From contig OY821770.1 of the NCBI GenBank assembly GCA_963682175.1, forward strand, positions 16,150,501 to 16,214,500: 64,000 nt of DNA, in the 5' to 3' direction. The notes beneath the pieces were generated by a model. The model ran no database searches, was not told the origin of the DNA, and saw nothing but the letters and a program-made list of their open reading frames with translations. Position numbers and translations under genes: made by a program. Shown here piece by piece: positions 1-11,588 of this stretch. Every line of letters starts with the position of its first letter. Position 1 is the stretch's first letter. This DNA comes from Triglochin maritima. Its lineage: Eukaryota; Streptophyta; Magnoliopsida; Alismatales; Juncaginaceae.

Positions 1-1060
1 CACCTTTTAGTTGTCCGAATATGTCAACAATAAACAATGAGCTTCAATTAACCTACTTTTGGACGATTGGATTCTTCTTTAGTCGTCCGAACATTTTTCC
101 AGAATTTCCTATCTTTTACTTGAATGAATTTGGACGTCTGTCGCTTGTTTTATTCTTCTAGTTTCTTTATCCGCTATTGATCATTGGAACTCGTCAATTT
201 GGACCACTGATTCATCCTTTAGATGTTTGATTCTAGTTTGCATTAGAGGTGTTTATACCAAATATATCCAGTTGTTTTTATCAAAGATTCAAGTTTTACC
301 TAACGACTATATCTTAATTTGTCTTTTTATAACACCTTAATTTAATTCAGATGACCAAACTTTTTTTGGACAACTAAACTTCAAGATTTTGGACGACTAG
401 TCATGCTCTTAGTCGTCTGAATTTCATGTCCAGTGTTCTTCAACTTTATTGATTAAAAAATTCAGGTGATAAACACTTCGTCCATTTGTCTGAATTCTCA
501 CAAGTTGAGAGCACTATTTTGTTGACTTTTTTATTCGGATGACCTAATCCTCTAGCTAGTCGTCCAAATTCATGCAAATTGGGAGTTTGGGTTTACTTAC
601 CGATTAAGTCAGACGACTGGGATCTGTTTTAGTTGTCTGAATCTGAGGCAAATTAGCAAAACTTATCTCTTTATCTCTTTTGCTATTTACTTGTCTTAAA
701 CCCCATTCCTTCAGAGCCTATAAATACACATCTTAGATCCAACTAAGAGGTCATTTATTACATTTGCAAAACTCTCATTCTCTGTTGCTCTCTTACTCAC
801 CACTCTACGCTTCTACTCACACTAGATCAACACTACCAAGTTCATCCTTGGGGTGTTGTAAGAGAACTAGGAAACAGATGGGGTGTTGAACCTCTTTAAA
901 TCAATTGCATCTTTGTGATTTGCTATTTTCCTCTCCCTTGCTTTTTATTTCTCATTGGCATTGCATCTAATTCTATTCACACCCTTCTAGACCATACTTA
1001 GGACTATTTGTATCCTACATTCACCACCTACATTCACCACCTACATCCACTAGAACTTCT
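1..1060 (+). repeat. LTR-like fragment with dyad motif array and TATA box
   Basis: No coding sequence is seen. Positions 1-660 hold repeated short motifs of the type TTAGTCGTCCGAA and their complement GGACGACT, often as inverted pairs about 14 bp apart (for example 391-421). A TATA box (TATAAATA, 719-726) follows, then a pyrimidine-rich leader. The layout (motif array, TATA, leader) resembles the U3-R part of the other LTRs in this window. The left end lies outside the window, and no partner LTR, primer site or target duplication can be seen, so calling it an LTR is inference. Confidence 0.4.
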
Positions 1061-1199
1061 CCAAGGTAGAGGAGGTTCACCAACACCCGAGGTCGTAGAC
1101 CTACCAGAAATTATCCAAGACAGAGGGCGACTACTTCAGTTGCTATAACCAACAAATCTCCACTAAGCTAGAGGGCAGCAAGTTCTGAAGCAAGAAAGA

Positions 1200-1659
1200 C
1201 ACGAGAGCAAGCTAGGCATAAATTCAAATTAGATGGTCTAACCATTGTAGATCAATATAATGTCAAGATGGAGGCATATGTAAGTGAAAGTAGGGAAGAC
1301 ATTAAGAGTGATCTATCTAATAATGAAGTGCATCTTGGTGATAATGAGCCATCATATGAAAGTGAAGCTGATTTATTTGATAAGGACATAGATTTGGTTC
1401 AAGAGACTAAGCAAGTATATAAAGGACCTTACTTACAAAAGGTATATGAAGGACCTCGTCCTATTTAGGTTAATATGGATAATCAATTTATATATAGAAG
1501 TTGGTAAGAGATTCCCTGATGCAAAAGTTTTCAAATTATCAATTATTCAGGATTACATTGTGAATGAATATGATGTTAAACTAAAGAAGAGTCAACCTAA
1601 GCATCTGCTAGTTGCACGGTTTTCAAACCTAGATAGGGCATCGACCTGGCCAAGGTACT
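1200..1659 (+). pseudogene. MuDR-type (Mutator) transposase N-terminal fragment
   Basis: Two overlapping frames (1268-1468 and 1446-1673) together read like the N-terminal region of plant Mutator-like transposases: an acidic stretch, then a segment containing EVGKRFPDAKVFK and VNEYDVKLKKSQPKHLLVA, the pattern seen before the catalytic region of MuDR proteins. A frameshift near 1485 is needed to connect them. The fragment stops exactly at 1660 where the Copia-1 LTR begins (duplication GTACT at 1655-1659), so it was the insertion target. No zinc finger or DDE catalytic part is present, and the continuation was not found after 8578. Family assignment rests on pattern memory and is moderate. Confidence 0.42.
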
Positions 1660-2147
1660 TGTTAAGAATCTAACACAACCTAAATACAAGCCCAAGCCCA
1701 AGCCCAAGCCTAATAGAGATATATTATCTTATAAGGTAATTAGTATGCTCGATCGAAGAGGCTCAAATCTAAAGTTTTCTTACTCTAGATTTCTCTTTAG
1801 AATTCTCTTAGTTCTCCATCACTTGGAGAACTCCAGAATGTTTAAAGACTAGAAGATTCCAAACTCTCTACAACATTCCATCCACTCCTATAAATATGGG
1901 CGTGTATCACCATCTCATGCATCCCAAGCAAGGGTTCGTCTCCACCACTACAAAGAGGGAGTCTTTTAGTTATGTTAGGTAGGAAGTCTGTATTCTAATG
2001 GAGAGAGTTTTGTATAAGAGTTAGTATAGTAGTAAAAAGAGTAGTTGTGAGTGTGTCTCACAAGGTAGATAGTGTGTAAGTGTATGTTGTGGTATTATAA
2101 CATTAGTTGTTATAAATATAAACTTACATTTCATTTATCTTCGAGTC
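1660..2147 (+). repeat. Copia-1 5' LTR
   Basis: This copy starts TGTTAAGAATC and runs parallel to 5278-5566 plus 8372-8573, including the shared tracts TATATTATCTTATAAGGTA and the TATA box at 1888-1896 (CTATAAATA). The last 15 or so bases present in the 3' copy (ending CTTCTACTTAACA) are missing here. No tRNA-Met primer site follows at about 2148, so the LTR/primer-site junction is rearranged. Confidence 0.8.
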
Positions 2148-2281
2148 ATGTTCGTGGTGATCGTCCTTCAAAAACCACAAATTCGAAGAACTACCAGAGG
2201 ATTTGAAGATCACGCTAAATGTTGGTTCGACTAGTTCGAAACCAATAGGCGATTCTGGATTTGTCAAACCCATGTGACGGG

Positions 2282-3143
2282 ATCAAGAGGCTCGATGGAG
2301 AATACTACAAGTATTGGAGTCTTTACATAGAACCATATTAGGAATGGCAAGATCTTTAGGAGATTGTTGTTGGGAATGAAATCACATCACTTCCTGTAGA
2401 GAATGCTGATGCAAATAGGAAGTTGAAGATTAAGACAGGGAAGACCTTAAACGTGCTTAGGACAACCATTGAGAATGATTTGCTTGAGCATGTACGTGAA
2501 ACTACTACGCCCAAGGGTATGGAACACACTTAAGTCACTCTTCACGTAGAAGCATGACCCCTGACTTCAGATTTTGGAGAACGAGTTGATGTCTATTGAG
2601 CAGGGAGGTATGTCCATTAACCAATACTTTGCAAAGGTGAAAGGACTTTGTCTTGACATATCTCACTCAGATCCAGAGTTTAGGATTAGTGAGCCTAGGA
2701 TGATGATTATTATTATTCATGGGCTTAGGCAAGAATATATTGTCTTTATCACAACAGTAAAGGTTGGTCGACTCCTCCTTCCATCTCGGAGTTGGAGAGT
2801 TTACTTATTAATCAAGAGACTCTCACAATGCAAATGAGAGAAGTTTCTACAAAGAGTGAAGATCAAGCACTCTTTAGCAGAAGGCAAAAGTATGGATCAA
2901 GAAAACAAACAAGGAGTTCAGAACAAGGGGGGCTGAACAACCTTGGGAGAAGGAGCAAAAAGAAAAATCAGATGCTACAACTATGGTAAGAAATGTCACT
3001 TCGCAAGAGACTGTTGGTTCAAAGAAAATTCTACGGAGGGAAACGTCGTAATGAAATCTAGTCATGAGGAGAATCCTAGTGAAGAAGAATGTGACTTAGT
3101 CCTAATAGGTATCTCAATTACTGAAAATATGATGATGATATAG
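2282..3143 (+). pseudogene. Copia-1 gag remnant
   Basis: The broken frames resemble Copia gag. There is an N-terminal stretch with RLDGEYYKYWSLYIEPY (like the DUF4219 start). A UBN2-like region follows with ENELMSIEQGGMSINQYF and GLRQEYIVFITTV. At 2965-3020 there is a CCHC knuckle reading CYNYGKKCHFARDC, in which the second zinc-binding Cys is replaced by Tyr. In-frame stops occur near 2338, 2356 and 2530, and several frame changes are needed. Gag normally forms the particle that packages retrotransposon RNA; this copy cannot encode it. The family is clear, the protein dead. Confidence 0.75.
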
Positions 3144-3308
3144 ACTAGAGGTTTAATGCAAGTTGTTTCAAAGAACAGGTGGACAAGTCTAAAGATAAAT
3201 AAGTTAAAGAAGACGATGACAATGGTGTTGCTTACCAATCCAGTATGACTCAACAAGTATCAAACCAAGAACCGATGCTTGGAGAGATCATTGACGATGT
3301 TGAGTGAT

Positions 3309-4695
3309 TGTTCGTTTATATTACCGCAAGTGCACAACGTCGGTGAAGACGTGACAAATACGGGTCGTATCCACAAGGAGGTGTGTCGACTCTGGTTTGT
3401 TCGAAGGTGGGAAAAGAGGGAAGAAATTGATTACACTAAACTATGAATGAACTAACAAGTTGACTTAACTCACATAGGGTGGGGGTGTGTAGGTATGTGT
3501 GTGTGAGTGGGTCTTCATTTCAGTTAGGAACAATTCTAGTTTGTGTGGCATACAAGTAGAAGCTAGTGTAGAATCTAAGTGTAGGATACACAACCCTACA
3601 TGGCAAACCATGAACATGCATATCTCACATGAAGTTGAGGTTGATTTAAGATTATCAAGCATGCAACAAGTGCCTAGTGTGGCCATTAGAGCATCAATCA
3701 ATCCTACATACAACCTAAATCATTCATGTAAATGTGCACCAAACAAGAATCCATACATAAGAAGTCATTCACATCAAACCATTACAAGCAACAAGATAAA
3801 CTCTAAAGCTAGCATGAGATAAGTACCTAGTGTGGACATTATCTCATCTAATACAAGTTTAAGCATGTTACAGGTATAGATCTATATTAAGCATATGAAA
3901 TGACACAAATTAAAGAACTCATTACTATCACATATTCTACATTACCTCCACCTCAAATGGGAATGAAACTACTTACTACTCATTAATAAAAGAAGACAAA
4001 ACGAAATTAAACTAAGCATGCAAGAAAAGACAATATAAAACTAACTAAGAAAAATTATTTATTTACATGACTCACATTACAAGTAGCATTCTTCTCCACC
4101 TAGAGTTTTGCTCCAAGGCCTACTCCAAGTAGAGAGAATGTCACCAAGCAATGAGTTGATACAAACGAGAAGGAAGAGTTTTATTTATAGTCATAGAAAA
4201 AAGACAATCAGGGACAATCCCCCGATGTGGGACTAATGAACTACTACAAATAGACATAACACTCTAATATATGACTCACCGAAATCTTATCGGATCCTAA
4301 GCAAAATGGACCGCCAATCAGCGGTCTATATGCTTTGGATCGGGTTTGGATTTGGAGTGTGGTTGTCTGGCTTGATTTCTTGTTGTGTGATGAACCCGAT
4401 TTGGTTGTTGATGTTTGGGTCCGGATCTAATTGACAAAATACTCCTCGTGATGGTGTGAAGCTTCTTGATTCGCTGATTGATCCTTTTGGTTTATATCCG
4501 GGTCCTTCTCTCTTGCATCTCAGTCCATAAATCCTGCAATTCAGTCATTTTCCTTGTTTTTATGTCGTTTTTTAGTCTCTTCTTCCCAAACATGTTTATT
4601 CCTAAAACTTAAACGTAAAACTCGTTATGTAGCATTGGTTAGGCTAAAAATAAAAGATATAAGACACAAATATATGTATGATATGATGTCAATCA
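3309..4695 (-). mobile_element. Solo LTR, Athila-type, nested in Copia-1
   Basis: The left end carries the block ACCGCAAGTGCAC followed by GAAGACGTGACAAATACGGG, which is shared with the LTRs of the two gag-protease elements at 34525-41926 and 47139-54427 and with 9696-11005. The right end reads ATGATGTCAATCA, like 9696-11005. On the minus strand it runs from TGATTGACATC to AACGAACA. A minus-strand TATA box lies at 4182-4189. A near-palindrome GACCGCCAATCAGCGGTC sits at 4309-4326, about 120 bp upstream of the TATA. I could not find a matching target duplication, so the left boundary (3305-3309) is uncertain. Confidence 0.7.
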
Positions 4696-5277
4696 GAAGA
4701 AGATCAAGAAGACTTAAGAAACCATCAAGAGACAAATGAGGTATATAATGACATCTCATTAAAATGATCCCTTGAAGAAGAAGAAAATAAGATCTTAGTG
4801 ATCATTTTAGTGATACCCAAATGAAAAATAGATCTAGAGGTGATCCAATTATGGGGCCAAGTAAAACTTCTACAGATATAATCTTTGAGAAAGTTACATC
4901 TAGGTGGGTTACTGATGAGGTAATTTTCAGACTCAAGAAATTTAGAAAATGAAATAAAAGAGAAGCAAGAAGAGAAATATTCAATTGGTAAAGAGGATGA
5001 AATTATCTTACCAGAAAAGTCTAGGAATCTGGGATATATATTAAAGACAATGTTATGTAAAGACAGATCAAGAAATCAAAGGATGGTGGAACAGGTTAAA
5101 CCAATCCAGGTGGAGTTTGAAGAAGCAAACAGCAGGAAACTTACGACAATTATCTAGGCAATGGAAACCAAACTCAGCATATGCAACTCAAGCAACATAA
5201 AGGGAGATAGAGGAACATGTTGCATATGAACAAGCAAGAAATGATTGATAACCAATGGAGTTGATGTTGAGGGGGAG
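4696..5277 (+). other. Residual Copia-1 internal sequence and polypurine tract
   Basis: This is an A-rich, non-coding remnant between the solo LTR and the 3' LTR. It includes coding-like pieces in several frames (for example RRRSRRLKKPSRD at about 4697-4736) but no identifiable pol domain. The run TTGAGGGGGAG at 5267-5277, directly before the LTR start at 5278, is the plus-strand polypurine tract expected in a Copia element. Confidence 0.55.
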
Positions 5278-5566
5278 TGTTAAGAATCCAACACCAACCC
5301 AAATCCAAGCCAAAGCCCAAAAGAGATATATTATCTTATAAGGTATTTAGTATGCCCGATCCAAGAGGCTCAATTCTAGAGTTTTCTTCCTCTAGAATTG
5401 TCTCTCTAGAATTCTCTTTGTTCTCAATCACTTAGAGAACTCTAGAATGTTCAAAGACTATAAGATTTCATGCTCTCTACAACCTTCCATCCACTCCCAT
5501 AAATAGGGATGTTCATCACCATCTCATGCATCCCAAATAAGAGTTAGTATCCACCACTACAAAAAG
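5278..5566 (+). repeat. Copia-1 3' LTR, left part
   Basis: This piece starts TGTTAAGAATCC and parallels 1660-1960, with a TATA-like CCATAAATA near 5498-5506. It stops at 5566 where another LTR inserted (duplication AAAAG at 5562-5566). The remainder resumes at 8372. Confidence 0.85.
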
Positions 5567-8366
5567 TGTAACGCCCCCGATCTCGCGGGTACGCACACTG
5601 GGAAGGATTTCAAGTGTCTCAATCAGAGACCTCCACGATGACCAAATGAGTTACAAGGACATATTGAGCTAGACAACTCGAAAGTACATAAAGAGATCAT
5701 ACACTGATAGACAAGAATCGAACATAAATGCAATGCCAGATCATCCATATAGAGAAACGATCCAAATACAAAACATCGAGTTTAAAAAGGGAAATACATC
5801 AATAATATGGAAGTAAAAGATAACTTGAAGACTCTGGTCGACGTGTCCCTCGTGTACAGAATCCTCTGAACCTCGTTCAGTCTTTCCTGAAGAAACCTAA
5901 GTACCTGAGACAAAAACATCAACAAATATGTGTGAGTTTTCCACAAGGAAAACCCCGTATACCCCAGGTCCAAAAGATAGAGTATAGATTTATGCATGGG
6001 ACCTATCTACCATACATGCAACAAAATGGCCACAACTCTACATAACTGTGTCAGGTGACAACTCTACATAGATGTGCCATTCAGGATTCACCCGAAGTGA
6101 TCCCTCTACATAGGAATCAAACCACCAGCTATGTTGGTCAGAGGCGGTCACTCGACAGTGACCCACCGCTCTGAACAAAGCGGTGTGCCGGATAAGTGTC
6201 CCAATCCACAAAAATAAACCTACATGGTGTCATCGCGAACTTGGGAACACCTACCCTGAGACAGAATGGCAGCGCGCCTGCCCAGGTCTTATCTTACATC
6301 TGGCCTTTCTACATAGAGGTCTTTGCGAATAGGCCTCTCTACATAGAGGTCCTACTCGTGGCCCGTCGGCCCCAAAACATACGTGCCCAGATTCATTTTA
6401 TTAACAAATGCAATGAAGCTATCTATAGATCTATCCAACTCTATAGCTATACATTAACCAGAATGAGGCCATTGTGATGAGTATACACATACTCTCGCCA
6501 CAACTCCAAACGCATCAAAAATAATACAATCACATCAGCAACTCAAAGATTCTGAATCAAACAAACCATCATAACCGAATTCAACTAGACAAGCATGACA
6601 ATATAACCTCGATATCGACAGGTCATGTATACAAGTCATGAGGTTGAGTTCCTAAATTGCAATACGCATTCACACAAGGATGCATCAGATCAGCAAGATA
6701 TATACCCAATAAACGTTATAAAACATCCACGGCAGTGAAGGATATCAAGATTAGAATGCTACGACAGTTACATGGCATGGTCGTCTAGATTAAGGACCTA
6801 GATACATTTAATTCTTACATATTCAAGACATAATCATATGTTCATGTTTAGTCATGCATGGAGGTATTTGAATATCTGATTTCACATGCATGTTCTATTA
6901 TGATTGAGTTAATGATATATGTTTATGCACTCATTAACATACACATGGCATAGGATGAGTTGCCTAATCCATATGTAGGTTTTGATTTCATTCTCATGTG
7001 AGTATATAAAGATATATCAGAGTAGATTCTTGAAATCAGATTATACACATGTAATAGTTACTGCTGGAACAAAATCAGAAACACCAACACATCAACATTC
7101 AGCATACACTACCATGGTTGATTGCATCAAGCACATCAAGCAAATCACACAACTCACATCCATGCACATGAACCCCCCCCCCCCGGTTCATCCAACCACA
7201 AGCTCAAACCATCCCTCCAAGGTGTCTTGGGATGATGAAGGAATTGGAGAGATTGGGCTGAGCCATTCCAACCAAGCTACCGTACCCGAGGCGCGAGAGT
7301 TGCACCAACCCTCCAAATGGTCAGCTCACTCTTGCGTCCCCAAGCACGAACCGGTCAAGCCAGCCTTGACCCCTCTCATCCCTAGCCTCCCTAGGTTCAT
7401 CCCCACTCCTCTTGACCCCAGCCACTACGTGAGATTGGCTGCACCAGCCAGCCACTCAAAGCTAGGCATCAAGAAGGTTGGAGAGACACATAGTCGGCTT
7501 TAGTGTGCACCAGCCACACCAGCCAAGATCTGAATCCACCACCCCACCTCAGCCCTGGAGTGACAACCTCGCATTTGTTCGGATCTCACAGGAGCTTGTC
7601 GGAGCTCCGACATGCCTGGCTGAGCCCACAGCCAGCCCCTTCTAGCGCACCATCCTTGCGTGCTAAAGAGGAAGATCGGTTTGGTGGTGCAACCGATTGC
7701 ACCCCAACCAAAGTAGTGTTGGTCGGCCCTCCAACCAACACCCCCACCCTCTACTCGACTCTTGGGCCTAAGGCATACCTGATCAGCAAGGAGTTGCTTG
7801 AAGTTAGCCGGAGGAGCTGTCTACCACTTCTCTTCTAGCTACACAAGTTGCCTTGACGTCGCTTTGCTCAACTCGCCGAATATCAGCCCACCAACACGCC
7901 GGAGAGGAGAGAATGGGTGGGCTGAGGAGAGGTGTGTGTGAGAGGGAAAAGGGGAGGGAGAGGACGGTTGGGGGAAGCCTATTTGTTTGCACACGACTCT
8001 CCAACTTCCTAGTTATCATGGCTAATCAAGCCACTATAACACTTGCCAAAAATGGCACCAGCTAGGACACCCAAGAGCCACCCTTGAAATTCCGTGTAAC
8101 TCCAAGGCACCCCTTCCAATTCTTCGCCACCCCAACCTGGGCTCAATCCAAATCCGTCCCTTCACTCACACAGACCCAGATTGAGTCGATCGAGTCAAAC
8201 AACCACGTGCTCACCCAATGTGTCACACCCGATCGACCCACGTGAAATCCGATCACATCTACTCAAACAAACATACCAAAATACAATTAGATAATCTAAG
8301 AACTAAATTATGCAAAAAGGAGGAGAGTGGACTTATTATTATTAAAGGAGGAGAGCGGGTCTTACA
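5567..8366 (-). mobile_element. Solo LTR, Tekay-related, nested in Copia-1 3' LTR
   Basis: The ends are TGTAAC at 5567 and TTACA at 8366, with the perfect 5-bp duplication AAAAG at 5562-5566 and 8367-8371. Reverse-complemented it would run from TGTAAGACCC to GGGGGCGTTACA, like a chromovirus LTR. The segment around 5936-5965 (TTTTCCACAAGGAAAACCCC) matches a conserved piece also present in the Tekay LTRs at 33301-33340 and 9484-9510. It contains repeats of CTCTACATAGAGGTC around 6046-6350 and a C-run at 7172-7183. No coding region; the ORFs inside (6982-7503, 7503-7838) look spurious. Confidence 0.8.
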
Positions 8367-8371
8367 AAAAG

Positions 8372-8573
8372 AGTCTTGTAGTTGTGTTAGTTAGGGAGTG
8401 TGTATTGTAATAGAGAGAGTTTTGTATAAGAATTAGTATAGTAGTAAAAAAAGTAGTTATGAGTGTGTATCACAAGGTAGATAGTGTATAAGTGTAAGTT
8501 GTAATATTATAACATTAGTTGTTATAAATACAAACTTACATTTCATCTATTTTCGAGTCTCTTCTACTTAACA
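8372..8573 (+). repeat. Copia-1 3' LTR, right part
   Basis: This resumes the LTR after the nested insertion: AGTCTTGTAGTTGTGTTAG onward parallels 1960-2147. It ends TTCTACTTAACA at 8573, followed by the target duplication GTACT. Confidence 0.85.
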
Positions 8574-8578
8574 GTACT

Positions 8579-9193
8579 TAGTGGTTGGGTATGTTGGTTT
8601 AACAACTAAGAGAAACGACTGACCCGTGATGTCATATATATAACAAAAGCAATATTTGAGGTGTATCATTATTAGTTGGCGGGATATTTGAAGTCTGAAT
8701 CAACATATAAACATTAGTTTTTGATGAAAAAAATATTTGAAATTGAGTAGGAAAACAAAAACAAAAAAAGATTTTGGAAAGCATTAGCTATGTAGATAGA
8801 TTTTCCCGACCAGAGTGGCGACTTCCCCGGCAGATTCCGACATCACCGACTGCGGTGGCTTAGTGGTGGGGAACGTGGAGGCAGGGTCTGGGGATTGGTG
8901 AGAAGTGGAAAACAAGAAAAATTAGGATTTTCTATTCTTTTTCATTAGCTCTTTTTCAGTTTATCTGGGTAAAAGGATTCGATCCACTAACTCGTCGAAC
9001 CGGCAGGGTCCCTGATTCAACCGTGGTTGCTGGGATTTTAAGGTTGGACTGGCCTGCCTTTCCTCTTAGGTCTCGGTTCAACTGATGGAACCAGATGAGT
9101 CAGGTTGAGGTTAATTTGAAAACAATGGACTAGTATGCAATGACAACAAATGCAAATGGAGGATCTATGAAGCTAGAGAAAATGGAGTGTTTT
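8579..9193. other. Interval without recognisable gene
   Basis: No credible ORF. 8806-8916 is locally GC-rich. 8990-9110 contains decayed CCGG/AACCGG words of the kind found in old DNA transposon ends, but I cannot assign a family. Confidence 0.5.
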
Positions 9194-9695
9194 TGTAACA
9201 TCCCCGAACAGTGGAAAATTTAAACTTTTAAAATCATGGAAACACAAGGGTAAATACCATCAAGAGTGGGGACATTACTCAAAGAAATATCCAAATATAT
9301 CTGGTGCACCATATTACATAAGAGTTTTCCAAAAGAGTGATTACATCCGAATACGAAATAAGGAACACATGTGATCCCAACAACCTAAAATGGGCAGACA
9401 ACAGGTTCCAGTTCCAATGTGCAATCTGCTTGAGTCACCACCTGCCAGAACCTACCGCGGTCCTGAAAAATAAACATAACAATACCTGAGTTTCCAAAAG
9501 AAAATCATGTATGACAAGCTCACCTATATGCCCTATCACACTAGTACTGCATGATACCAAGCAATAAAGACAGCAAAACCCCCAGGGTAAAACCGGACAT
9601 CCATCCCCAATCATCTCCGCCGTCACACAAGCCGCACGGTCCACAACAACAGGTCTCCGTGGAGACCTACCGTAGGCACATACGGTCTAGCAGAC

Positions 9696-11005
9696 TGTTT
9701 AATCGTTTAAACTACCACAAGTCCATAGCGTCGGTGAAGACGTGACAAATACGGGTCGATCCACAGGGAGGATGTATGCTACACTAAACTACTAAGAAGA
9801 AAATGCAAAGGAAAGCGACTACGATTACTTTGAACTAAACTAAGAGAGCTAAAACTAATCTGGAATCAAGAAGAGAGAGACCCCTTAGGGGGTGGAGTGA
9901 TTACACATACACAAATACGAAGGTAAGAATGTCTTCCTATGGGCACAAGTGGAGATAGTGTTTTCATGTATGGGAGGTGTCTACTTATCATGGCAACACT
10001 CATCAATTCAATCACTAACCTATTTGATTAACATTCATAAACACAAGCTGATTATTTAAGAAACTAAACAAGCATGAGAGGTGTCTTAAGATTTGTGGCA
10101 AAACACATCTAGTGAAGTGTTCTATTCTAATAAGCAAGCATACATTCATATTAATCAACACATTTCAAGATAAAACATTCTTCCATTCTTAATTGCATAT
10201 ATAAGTATCGTCTCCACCCCCCAAAAGGGGAGTGGTTTTACTCACTAAACATTAAACTAACTATTACACTAAGATAAGAAAACATATTAACTAAGCTAAA
10301 TTTAATAAAAGACATTTAAACTAAACATGCAAGAACTATAAAAGAACTATAAAAGAAGAAACAAAACAAGGAAAACTTTATTGATTTCAGACTCACAATA
10401 CCAGTAGCATCTCCCCACTTGAGTTTCTTGCTTCAAGGCTTTCACTTCAAGTAGAGAGAATGACCACAAAGCATGAAGTGATTACAATAGAAGGTGAAGA
10501 GTTCTATTTATAGCCATAGAAAAGGTAATCCGGGACAATCCCCATGTATGGGACTAAACAAATACCAGAAATAGACTAAAGACACACTAATACACGCCCC
10601 AAATAAAGATTAACGGATTTGGAGCCACCTGGAATGCCAATTGGCGGTCCCAGACCGCTAATTAGCGGTCTACAGAGTCCGGATCCGTCTGGGCTTTTCT
10701 GGATCTCTTTGTTTGTCTTTGATGCATCTACTTGGCTTGCTGGAGCTCCGACCCGAATAGAATTGCCAAAATACTCTTTATGATGGTGTGGAGTATTCTT
10801 GTTTGGTCATTGGTCCTTCGATCTTGCATTCAGGTCCTTCGATCTTGCATCTTAGTCCTTTTTCATGCTTTTAGGTCCTTTTATGCATCTTCTCTTCAAA
10901 CCTATTTATTTCTGAAATTAAAACATAAAACTCGTCACGTAGCATTATTTAGGTGAAAGATAATGGATATAAGATACAAATATAAGCATGAAATGATGTC
11001 AATCA
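9696..11005 (-). mobile_element. Solo LTR, Athila-type, nested
   Basis: The perfect 5-bp duplication CAGAC flanks it (9691-9695, 11006-11010). The ends are TG/CA. It carries the U5-like block with GAAGACGTGACAAATACGGG at 9735-9754. On the minus strand a TATA box lies at 10505-10512. A perfect 20-bp palindrome, AGACCGCTAATTAGCGGTCT, lies at 10652-10671, with a smaller GCCAATTGGC at 10636-10645, both upstream of the TATA. About 1.31 kb, no coding content. It interrupts the 9194-14826 LTR just after the TACGGTCT segment. Confidence 0.85.
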
Positions 11006-11588
11006 CAGACAGTACGCAATACGCACCCACACGCGGCTACACGAGCCAAAGGATCGGTGAGGAGGCGTTCGCACTTCCACGCTGTTAGAATCAGATCTAA
11101 AAACATCATGGTCCACCACCACACAGGTTGTATGGTCCAACTTACTTGATAGGTGCCCAATCGAGCTACCTGCCAGAAAACATCATCGGCAGTCCATCGC
11201 CATTACCACACAGGCCACACATGATCCTCCCTACCTCCACACAGGAAGCACAGGGGCCCTCCCGCCGCCACACAGGCCGCACGGGCTCGTGCAATCACCG
11301 CCTATCAAGGCAAGTCAAACATATCCGTCACGCAGAGGGCCTGACAATCGACAGATCTGAACCAAAGTGTGCGGGGTCAACGAGCTCCACGTGCAAACAC
11401 CAACTCCGTCGCTATAAAAGCATGACAGCGGCCTCAGTAGCCATCAAGGCCAGTAGTCACTTAACCCACCGGAAGTTGTGTGCCCACTGAAAGCATTGGG
11501 ATCCGTGATACCTTAGGTCTACTACTCTAATTAGAGTCAAGTAAAACATATACTACGCCACAATCCATAACACCGATGTGGCACGCCC

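Larger units (their letters stand above)
1660..8573 (+). mobile_element. Copia-1: degraded Copia LTR retrotransposon with nested insertions
   Basis: The element is bounded by LTRs starting TGTTAAG and ending CTTAACA, with the 5-bp duplication GTACT at 1655-1659 and 8574-8578. The 5' LTR is 1660-2147. The 3' LTR starts at 5278 and is split by a 2.8-kb solo LTR (5567-8366). Inside there is only a broken gag region (2282-3143) and non-coding remnants. No protease, integrase or RT was recognised, so pol is lost. A second solo LTR (3309-4695) replaces part of the interior. A polypurine tract (GAGGGGGAG) sits just before the 3' LTR. It cannot be autonomous. Confidence 0.85.

Noticed and set aside
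6982..7838. ORFs of 173 and 111 codons
   Set aside because: Inside a solo LTR, low-complexity Pro/Ser/His composition, no homologous features.
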